From assembly GCA_041621405.1 (NCBI GenBank), contig JBFKAV010000122.1, forward strand, positions 1-11,001: a stretch of 11,001 nucleotides of DNA, read 5' to 3'. A program made the position numbers and the translations under genes. The notes beneath the pieces are model-generated. The model was not told the DNA's origin. It searched no databases and saw only the letters and a program-made list of their open reading frames with translations. Source of the DNA: JBFKAV01 sp041621405 (lineage in GTDB: Bacteria; Pseudomonadota; Alphaproteobacteria; Rhodobacterales; Rhodobacteraceae). This document shows, in pieces, positions 6,863 through 11,001 of the stretch (within the stretch, counting starts at the first letter, position 1; each line of letters starts with the position of its first letter).

Positions 6863-7552
6863 TCAGCCGCAGAGCTCGCGGACCCAGGCCGGCACGAGAT
6901 CCGTGGCCGCCCCGAGCCGGACCTCGTGGAAGCGGTGCGACACCTCCGAGCGCTCGAGGTTGAGCTCCAGGCAGCGCGCGCCGGCCGCCCGCGCCCCCTC
7001 GACGAAGCCGGCCGCGGGCCAGACCTGGCCCGAGGTGCCGACCGCCACGAAGCTCTCGCAGGCGGCGAGCGCGGCGCCGATCTCCTCCATCCGGTACGGC
7101 ATCTCGCCGAACCAGACCACGTCGGGGCGGGTGGCCCGCGCGCCACAGGCGGGGCAGAGGTCGCCTTGGTGCATTTCGGGCGGCGCTCCCCAGCGCGCGC
7201 CGCAGGCAGCGCAGAGCGCGCGGCTCAGTTCGCCATGCATGTGGATCACGCCGCCGCTCCCGGCACGCTCGTGCAGATCGTCGACATTCTGGGTCACGAT
7301 CAGCATTTCGCCCGGCTTGTCCTTCTGCAACTGCGCCAGCGCCGCGTGCGCCGCGTTCGGCCTTGCCTTCCGGGCATTCGCCCGACGCGCATTGTAGAAT
7401 TCGTGCACCAGGCCGGGATCGGCCGCAAATCCCTCGAGGGTCGCCACCTTGCCCAGATCGTACATCGACCAGATTCCGCCCGCGTCGCGGAAGGTTCCGA
7501 GCCCGCTCTCGGCCGAGATCCCCGCACCGGTCAAAACAACGATCCGCGCCAT
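6863..7552 (-). CDS. cobB: NAD-dependent protein deacylase (sirtuin, CobB/SIRT5-like)
   Basis: Removes acyl groups from protein lysines using NAD, giving nicotinamide and O-acyl-ADP-ribose. At 229 aa it is a compact sirtuin. GAGISAESGLGTFRD at 9-23 is the NAD-binding start, TQNVDDLH at 87-94 and the catalytic His106 in HMHGE follow, and a four-Cys zinc module lies at C114, C117, C133 and C136. VGTSGQVWPA at 171-180 is the second NAD loop. Tyr53 and Arg56 in FYNARR make the YxxR pair that in SIRT5 and E. coli CobB holds succinyl/malonyl groups, so acidic acyl chains may also be substrates (inference). The ATG at 7552 is chosen because the NAD motif needs to start near residue 9 and GGAAGGGAG lies just upstream; the frame is open for 88 more codons without family similarity. 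Convergent with prpE, whose enzyme is a classic sirtuin substrate. The symbol is by family. Confidence 0.94.
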   Translation of the reverse strand: MARIVVLTGAGISAESGLGTFRDAGGIWSMYDLGKVATLEGFAADPGLVHEFYNARRANARKARPNAAHAALAQLQKDKPGEMLIVTQNVDDLHERAGSGGVIHMHGELSRALCAACGARWGAPPEMHQGDLCPACGARATRPDVVWFGEMPYRMEEIGAALAACESFVAVGTSGQVWPAAGFVEGARAAGARCLELNLERSEVSHRFHEVRLGAATDLVPAWVRELCG

Positions 7553-7648
7553 GCCGTCTCCCTTCCGCCCGGCCCGCCGATCATGGCGGCGCCGGCCCGG
7601 CTGTCCAGCCCCCGCGACAAGACCCGCGCCAAGGGGTTGAGATTGTGG

Positions 7649-7683
7649 TAAAATGCCCCTCGCGCGAACGCGTATAGGGAGGG
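7649..7683 (+). promoter_or_regulatory. Possible -10 box and ribosome site of the GYD gene
   Basis: TAAAAT at 7649-7654 is a good -10-like box in otherwise GC-rich DNA. It has no clear -35 at 16-18 nt; a TTGAGA at 7636-7641 is too close. GGGAGGGA around 7677-7684 is a strong ribosome site 6-8 nt before the ATG. The divergent sirtuin start lies 138 nt away, so promoters for both genes must share this stretch. The ribosome site is well supported, the promoter weakly. Confidence 0.35.
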
Positions 7684-7690
7684 ACAATCC

Positions 7691-8023
7691 ATGCCGTTTT
7701 ATCTGTTCCACGGCCGCTACAGCACTGCAGCGCTCAAGGCGATGGTCGACAAGCCGCAGGATCGGCGCGCCGCGGCCGAGAAGGTTGTCGCGGCCAACGG
7801 GGGCAAGCTCCATCACATCTTCTTTGCCTTTGGCCAGGACGACGTCGTGGCGCTGATCGAGGCGCCGGACGACAAGTCCTACATGGCCGGAATGCTGGCC
7901 ATCGGCGCTTCGGGCGCGATGTCGGGCGGGGCGACGACCAAGCTCATCCCGATGGAAGATGCGTTGGCGGCGATGAAGATGGCGAAGGCCGCTGCCGCCG
8001 CCTACGTTCCGCCCACCGGCTGA
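7691..8023 (+). CDS. GYD domain-containing protein
   Basis: A 110-aa cytoplasmic protein of the GYD family (Pfam GYD, PF08734), whose members fold as small alpha/beta ferredoxin-like dimers and have no agreed function. Family hallmarks are the opening FYLFHGRYSTAALKAM, the block RRAAAEKVVAANGGKL at 25-40, the strand-turn FFAFGQDDVVALIEAPDD at 44-61 and the C-terminal YVPP. The tripeptide that names the family (usually in GEYD or GYD context) reads GQDD here at 48-51. The C-terminal 25 residues are Ala/Met/Lys-rich and probably helical. The start at 7691 follows a strong GGGAGGGA. It is a single gene between two minus-strand genes, so it is not in an operon and neighbours say nothing about its task. 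Confidence 0.85.
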   Translation: MPFYLFHGRYSTAALKAMVDKPQDRRAAAEKVVAANGGKLHHIFFAFGQDDVVALIEAPDDKSYMAGMLAIGASGAMSGGATTKLIPMEDALAAMKMAKAAAAAYVPPTG

Positions 8024-8032
8024 GCCCGCTGA

Positions 8033-8055
8033 CGGCGGGGCGTCAGGCCCCGCCG
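8033..8055. terminator. Two-way terminator hairpin shared by the GYD gene and the small exported-protein gene
   Basis: CGGCGGGGC (8033-8041) and GCCCCGCCG (8047-8055) form a perfect 9-bp stem around a 5-nt loop, starting 10 nt after the GYD stop. The convergent gene ends inside it: its TGA (8045-8043) lies in the loop. Strong stem and position suggest termination for both strands, although neither side has a T-run. Confidence 0.55.
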
Positions 8056-8345
8056 CAGAAGGCCTCGGCGGTCTCGCCGAAGGCGCGGTAGCGTTGCCAG
8101 AACGCCTCGTCCGAACGGCGACCCGACTGGCGGATTTCCTGCGCCTGGTGCGGGTCGCGGAAGAATTTCGCGGCTCGCGTCTGGTCGCGCCCAGTCAGCG
8201 TCAGGTCGGCGGCCTGCTGGATGCAGGTGCAGAGCCGCGGATTCGCCGCGCCGCCGGAGGCGTTGCAGGCCCGCTCGATCGGGCCGGCCAGCGCCATCGG
8301 CGCAGGAAGGGCGGCCAGGGCCGCCGCCAGGATCAGCTTTCGCAT
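8043..8345 (-). CDS. Small exported protein with four cysteines, function unknown
   Basis: A 100-aa protein with a signal peptide: MRK, hydrophobic LILAAALAALPAPMALA, and a signal peptidase I site after ALA at residue 20. No lipobox Cys is present. The mature ~80 residues carry Cys at 27, 39, 41 and 97, likely two disulfides in the periplasm, and a charged helical centre (RDQTRAAKFFRDPHQAQEIR at 53-72) followed by FWQRYRAFGETAEAFC. I recall very similar small proteins in Rhodobacterales, sometimes labelled arginine transporter; nothing in a 100-aa soluble protein supports transport, and that label looks like an error. The ATG at 8345 follows GAGG at a 7-nt gap and directly precedes the signal peptide; the longer open frame crosses the start of the divergent membrane protein gene and is rejected. 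Function not recognised. Confidence 0.82.
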   Translation of the reverse strand: MRKLILAAALAALPAPMALAGPIERACNASGGAANPRLCTCIQQAADLTLTGRDQTRAAKFFRDPHQAQEIRQSGRRSDEAFWQRYRAFGETAEAFCGGA

Positions 8346-8595
8346 CGTCTGCCTCGTTCCAAGGGGGCCGTCACGGTTGGCCCGCGATCCTGCCCAGGTG
8401 GGCCTCATTTCGGCCGGAGTATGCCGGGCAAGCGCTTCGATTTCAATGATCTTCCGCGATTTTCGGCCCCCTGAATGGATGGTCGCCAGGAGCTGTGGCG
8501 CAATCGAGGCTCTACCCCGGGCGATCGCGGGCCGCCGTGGACCGGTGCCGCCGATCCGCGCTACCATTGCCCCGTTCCGCAATCGAGGCTCACCG
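8346..8595. other. Divergent intergenic region with a 14-bp direct repeat
   Basis: These 250 nt separate two divergent genes and show no credible gene of their own. CGCAATCGAGGCTC occurs twice, at 8499-8512 and 8578-8591; the second copy contains the ribosome site of the membrane protein gene. AT content rises around 8430-8465 (ATTTCAATGATC and CGCGATTTTC), a possible promoter zone, but no box pair was convincing. Confidence 0.5.
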
Positions 8596-9183
8596 ATGAC
8601 CGCCCGCTGGCTCCTCCACTGCAGCTTCGGCGAGGCCGCCGGCATCGCGGTGGTCGCGCTTGCCTATGCCGCGGCCGACCGCGGCCTCGTCGCGCTGGTG
8701 CCCGCCGTGCTCGTCGCCGGCGCCTGGGAAGGGCTCTGCCTCGGCATCGCCCAGGCGCTGCTGCTCAGCCGCGCCGGTGTCGGTGTCGTGCACTGGGTGC
8801 TTGCCACCCTGCTCGCCGCCACGCTCGGCTATGGGCTCTCGCTCCTCGGCGGTGCCGGGGCGGGCAGCGCCGAGGGCCCGGAGCCGTCGCTCGCGCTCAT
8901 GCTCGCCGCCGCCGCTCTCCTCGGCGCTGTGATGGGTCTGATGATGGGCGCAATCCAGTGGACCGCCGCCCGGCTTTTCCTCGAGCCGCGTCCCTGGATC
9001 TGGCGCAACGCGGCTGGCTGGGCGCTGGCGATGCCGGCGATTTTCGCCGGCTCCGCCAGCGTCGGTTCCGACTGGCCGCTCGCCGCCATCGCCCTCACGG
9101 GCGCCGTTTCCGGCGGTGTGGCGGGCGCGCTCCTCGGCCTTCTCACCGCGCCGGCGCTGCCCCGCCCCGCCAGTGCGGCCTAA
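8596..9183 (+). CDS. Integral membrane protein with internal duplication, function unknown
   Basis: A 195-aa strongly hydrophobic protein with about six likely membrane segments: near 12-27, 30-57, 64-84, 98-123, 138-154 and 161-183. The motif GLCLGIAQ (46-53) reappears as GLMMGAIQ (114-121), each followed about 20 residues later by Trp (67; 134/136) and a new hydrophobic stretch, so the protein appears to be a tandem duplication of a two- or three-helix unit. Glycine-rich packing motifs (GAVSGGVAGALLG near 169-181) support tight helix packing. No catalytic, metal or nucleotide motif is visible, and I do not recognise the family beyond similar uncharacterised Gly/Gln-motif membrane proteins. 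The ATG at 8596 has CGAGG 7 nt upstream; the frame runs open upstream, but without a membrane-like sequence. The gene's stop codon lies within a 25-bp tandem repeat. Confidence 0.75.
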   Translation: MTARWLLHCSFGEAAGIAVVALAYAAADRGLVALVPAVLVAGAWEGLCLGIAQALLLSRAGVGVVHWVLATLLAATLGYGLSLLGGAGAGSAEGPEPSLALMLAAAALLGAVMGLMMGAIQWTAARLFLEPRPWIWRNAAGWALAMPAIFAGSASVGSDWPLAAIALTGAVSGGVAGALLGLLTAPALPRPASAA

Positions 9184-9217
9184 ACCCCGCGCCGCCAATG
9201 CGGCCTGAACCCCGCGC
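9168..9217. repeat. 25-bp tandem duplication covering the end of the membrane protein gene
   Basis: Unit 9168-9192 is repeated at 9193-9217 with two mismatches (G to A at the sixth base, A to G at the fifteenth). Each unit holds GTGCGGCCTAAACCCC or its variant ATGCGGCCTGAACCCC. The first copy encodes the last residues and the TAA stop of the membrane protein. The second is non-coding and supplies an in-frame TGA upstream of the TerC gene, so it sets the 5' limit of that gene. Probably a slipped-strand duplication. Confidence 0.8.
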
Positions 9218-9253
9218 CGCGCCGCTGGGCCTTGCTCCCGTCCGCATCGCGCA

Positions 9254-9305
9254 GTAGCTCTGTCGCCGGGGGCACGGAGCCCTGGGGGGTTCCCGCCCTT
9301 GCTAC
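9254..9305 (+). promoter_or_regulatory. Foldable leader around the TerC-gene start
   Basis: GTAGC (9254-9258) can pair with GCTAC (9301-9305), which starts at the last base of the TTG start codon. Alternatively GCTCTG (9257-9262) pairs with CGGAGC (9275-9280), with one wobble pair. The two folds overlap, so an on/off switch for translation is conceivable. TerC-family genes are often preceded by the manganese-sensing yybP-ykoY riboswitch, but only AGTAGC of its signature is present, so the call is only a foldable leader. Confidence 0.2.
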
Positions 9306-9925
9306 CAGGGTTCGTCTCGCCCGAGGTCGTCTCTGCCTTCTTCGGCGTGATCATGATCGACCTGACGCTGGCGGGCGACAACGCCGTGGTGATCGGCCTC
9401 GCCGCAGCCGGCCTGCCGGCGCAGCGGCGCAAGAAGGCCATCGTGATCGGCATCCTCGCCGCCACGCTGATGCGCATCGGATTCGCCTCGGTCGCCGTGC
9501 AGCTCCTGCAGATCGTCGGCCTCCTGCTCGCGGGCGGCCTCCTGCTGCTCTGGGTTGCCTGGAAGATGTGGCTGGAGATCCGCACCCCCGACCCCGACCC
9601 GCACGCGGACCAGGGCGAGACCTCGCTCGAGGCGCCCACCAAGACGCTGCGCCAGGCCGTCGTGCAGATCATCGTCGCCGATCTCTCGATGTCGCTCGAC
9701 AACGTGCTGGCAGTTGCCGGCGCGGCGCGCGAGCACCCCTGGGTGCTGGTCTTCGGCCTCGCGCTCTCGATCGTGCTGATGGGGGTGGCGGCGACCTACA
9801 TCGCCCGGCTCTTGCAGCGATATCGGTGGATCGCCTGGGTCGGCCTCGCGATCATCCTCTTCGTCGCGCTGAAGATGATCTGGCAGGGCGGCTACGAGGT
9901 GCTGGCCGCGACGGCGGGGCACTGA
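9299..9925 (+). CDS. TerC/YjbE-family integral membrane protein
   Basis: A 208-aa inner-membrane protein of the TerC family (YjbE-like group), members of which have been tied to metal ion handling, notably Mn export. The two family signatures are clear: DLTLAGDNAVVIGLA at 21-35 and DLSMSLDNVLAVAGAA at 128-143, a pseudo-repeat whose Asp/Asn pairs (D27-N28, D134-N135) lie in membrane segments. About seven hydrophobic segments surround a charged cytoplasmic loop (95-117, RTPDPDPHADQGETSLEAPT). The TTG start at 9299 is chosen because an in-frame TGA lies at 9206, no ATG or GTG lies between, and the next Met (residue 19) would remove the first helix. GGGGGG about 9 nt upstream is a poor but possible ribosome site. 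No ter operon genes are nearby, so tellurite resistance should not be assumed. Confidence 0.88.
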   Translation: MLPGFVSPEVVSAFFGVIMIDLTLAGDNAVVIGLAAAGLPAQRRKKAIVIGILAATLMRIGFASVAVQLLQIVGLLLAGGLLLLWVAWKMWLEIRTPDPDPHADQGETSLEAPTKTLRQAVVQIIVADLSMSLDNVLAVAGAAREHPWVLVFGLALSIVLMGVAATYIARLLQRYRWIAWVGLAIILFVALKMIWQGGYEVLAATAGH

Positions 9926-9929
9926 GACC

Positions 9930-10205
9930 TCAGCGCAGCACCCTGAAGCCCGGGCCCTCGGGCGGCTCGGCCTCCTCCACCGCGAGGCCGGCGACCAGCG
10001 CCGCGGGCGGCCCCTGGTGCAGCTCGCCCAGCATCCGCGCCACCGCCGCCTCCGACCCCGCGAGGAGCGCCGCCACCGAGCCGTCCGGCTCGTTGCGGAC
10101 CCAGCCCTTGAGCCCCAGCGCCTCGGCCCGCTCCCGGGTCCAGCCGCGGAACCAGACGCCCTGCACCCGGCCCGTCACCCGCACGAGCTTCGCCACCTCG
10201 GTCAT
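9930..10205 (-). CDS. acyP: Acylphosphatase
   Basis: Hydrolyses carboxyl-phosphate bonds of acyl phosphates; small cytoplasmic alpha/beta protein. The 91 residues carry the family block GRVQGVWFRGWTRERA at 12-27 with catalytic Arg20, and GLKGWVRNEPDGSVAALLAG at 31-50 with catalytic Asn38. Both residues are intact and the length is normal. The ATG at 10205 has GGAGG 5 nt upstream. The gene converges on the TerC gene, with only four bases between the stops, and diverges from lepA with 48 nt between start codons, so promoter elements of the two must nearly overlap. Nothing in the neighbourhood points to a particular acyl-phosphate substrate. Confidence 0.94.
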   Translation of the reverse strand: MTEVAKLVRVTGRVQGVWFRGWTRERAEALGLKGWVRNEPDGSVAALLAGSEAAVARMLGELHQGPPAALVAGLAVEEAEPPEGPGFRVLR

Positions 10206-10217
10206 CGCCGCCTCCGC

Positions 10218-10246
10218 TTGACCGCCCCCCGAAACCCTATCATATC
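10218..10246 (+). promoter_or_regulatory. Candidate lepA promoter close to the start codon
   Basis: TTGACC (10218-10223) is a strong -35 match. The AT-rich stretch 10238-10246 (TATCATATC) offers TATCAT at a 14-nt gap or CATATC at 17 nt as -10. Transcription starting 6-8 nt after would begin at, or a few bases before, the lepA ATG (10254). No GGA/GAGG ribosome site is present before that ATG. Confidence 0.4.
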
Positions 10247-10253
10247 GCGGCGC

Positions 10254-11001
10254 ATGACCGAGCTCAGCCGCATCCGCAACTTCTCCATCGTGGCGCATAT
10301 CGACCACGGCAAGTCGACGCTGGCCGACCGGCTGATCCAGCTCACCGGCACCGTGGCCGAGCGCGACATGAAGGAGCAGTTGCTCGACGCGATGGACATC
10401 GAGCGCGAGCGCGGCATCACCATCAAGGCCAACACCGTCCGCATCGACTACCCCGCGCAAGACGGCCACAGCTACGTGCTGAACCTCATCGATACCCCCG
10501 GCCACGTCGATTTCGCCTACGAGGTCTCCCGCTCGATGCGCGCCGTCGAAGGCTCCCTCCTCGTGGTCGACGCCACCCAGGGGGTCGAGGCCCAGACGCT
10601 GGCCAACGTCTACCAGGCGATCGACGCCGACCACGAGATCGTGCCCGTGCTCAACAAGATCGACCTGCCCGCCGCCGAGCCCGACCGCGTGAAGGAGCAG
10701 ATCGAGGACGTCATCGGGCTGGACGCCTCCCACGCGATCCCGATCTCGGCCAAGACCGGGCTCGGCATCCCCGACGTGCTCGAGGCCATCGTCCAGAAGC
10801 TCCCGCCCCCCAAGGGCGACCGCGACGCGCCCCTGAAGGCGATGCTCGTCGACTCGTGGTACGACCCCTACCTCGGCGTCGTCGTGATGATCCGGGTGAT
10901 GGACGGCGTCATCCGCAAGGGCGACCGGATCAAGATGATGCAGACCGGCGCCGTCTACGGCATCGACAAGCTCGCCGTCCTCAAGCCCGCCATGGTCGAC
11001 A
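10254..11001 (+). CDS. lepA: Elongation factor 4 (LepA), N-terminal part (cut by window edge)
   Basis: Ribosome-associated translational GTPase that resembles EF-G and is linked to back-translocation and ribosome biogenesis. The first 249 residues are present; the gene continues past the right edge. All G motifs are seen: G1 AHIDHGKS at 14-21, G2 RGITIK at 53-58, G3 DTPGH at 80-84, G4 NKID at 134-137 and G5 SAK at 165-167. The HIDHGK form and the ERERGITIKA block separate LepA from EF-G and TypA. Domain II starts around residue 190 (DAPLKAMLVDSWYDPYLGVV). The ATG at 10254 is the only start giving the standard N-terminus MTELSRIRNFSIVAH. It lacks a visible ribosome site, which suggests leaderless or near-leaderless translation. 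Divergent from acyP. Confidence 0.97.
   Translation, partial: MTELSRIRNFSIVAHIDHGKSTLADRLIQLTGTVAERDMKEQLLDAMDIERERGITIKANTVRIDYPAQDGHSYVLNLIDTPGHVDFAYEVSRSMRAVEGSLLVVDATQGVEAQTLANVYQAIDADHEIVPVLNKIDLPAAEPDRVKEQIEDVIGLDASHAIPISAKTGLGIPDVLEAIVQKLPPPKGDRDAPLKAMLVDSWYDPYLGVVVMIRVMDGVIRKGDRIKMMQTGAVYGIDKLAVLKPAMVD

Noticed and set aside
4997..7651. Long plus-strand open frame in another phase across prpE and the sirtuin
   Set aside because: Arg/Pro/Gly-rich without any domain; it overlaps two well-supported genes and arises from GC-biased third positions.
7553..7816. 88-residue N-terminal extension of the sirtuin
   Set aside because: The NAD-binding motif belongs near the N-terminus, a good ribosome site precedes the Met at 7552, and the extension overlaps the divergent GYD gene.
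8346..8645. Extended frame of the small exported protein
   Set aside because: It would bury the signal peptide inside the protein and overlaps the start of the divergent membrane protein gene.
9230..9300. yybP-ykoY manganese riboswitch before the TerC gene
   Set aside because: Only AGTAGC resembles the GGGGAGTAGC loop; the second conserved loop and closing helices are not seen. Kept only as a foldable leader at low confidence.
1..11001. Mobile elements, CRISPR arrays, tRNA or rRNA genes
   Set aside because: No transposase or integrase domain, no spaced repeat array, and no sequence recognisable as tRNA or rRNA. Only local repeats were seen.

Overview
The window is very GC-rich (by eye near 70%), tightly packed with housekeeping and central-metabolism genes, and reads like the chromosome of an alphaproteobacterium, most likely of the Rhodobacteraceae/Paracoccaceae. 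This rests on protein character: a two-domain NADP malic enzyme, an alphaproteobacterial-type PrpE, a GYD-domain protein, and a small secreted protein of a type I recall from Rhodobacterales. The GC-rich hairpin clusters between genes fit the same group. I see no transposase, integrase, phage gene, tRNA, rRNA or CRISPR array.

Layout, left to right. (1) 1-1920, minus strand: a nucleoside-catabolism operon transcribed cdd -> deoA -> deoB, with overlapping stop/start codons and deoB cut by the window edge. (2) 1921-2315: a gene-free divergent region holding a multi-hairpin GC element and a short AT-rich patch with two back-to-back GTTNAAC heptamers just before maeB. (3) 2316-4595, plus: maeB, malic enzyme with a C-terminal phosphotransacetylase-like domain. 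(4) 4866-6764, plus: prpE, propionyl-CoA synthetase, after a 270-nt gap with a perfect 10-bp hairpin. (5) 6863-7552, minus: a sirtuin convergent with prpE. (6) 7691-8023, plus: GYD-domain protein. (7) 8043-8345, minus: small exported protein with four cysteines, sharing a hairpin with the GYD gene. (8) 8596-9183, plus: unrecognised integral membrane protein with an internal duplication. (9) 9299-9925, plus: TerC-family membrane protein starting at TTG. (10) 9930-10205, minus: acylphosphatase, convergent with the TerC gene. (11) 10254 to the right edge, plus: lepA (elongation factor 4), probably with almost no 5' leader.

Functional reading. The left operon deaminates cytidine, cleaves pyrimidine nucleosides and channels pentose-1-phosphate into central metabolism. 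maeB, prpE and the sirtuin form a plausible short-chain acyl-CoA group. PrpE activates propionate, and carbon entering as succinyl-CoA would leave the TCA cycle through malate via MaeB, producing NADPH. The sirtuin could keep PrpE active by removing acyl groups from its catalytic lysine. That last link is inferred from family knowledge and adjacency. The right third is a set of independent genes of mixed orientation.

I found no convincing undescribed multi-gene system. The points most worth a second look are the prpE/sirtuin pairing, the possible leaderless lepA, the hairpin element near 1990-2060, the 25-bp tandem repeat at 9168-9217, and the two unrecognised small genes.
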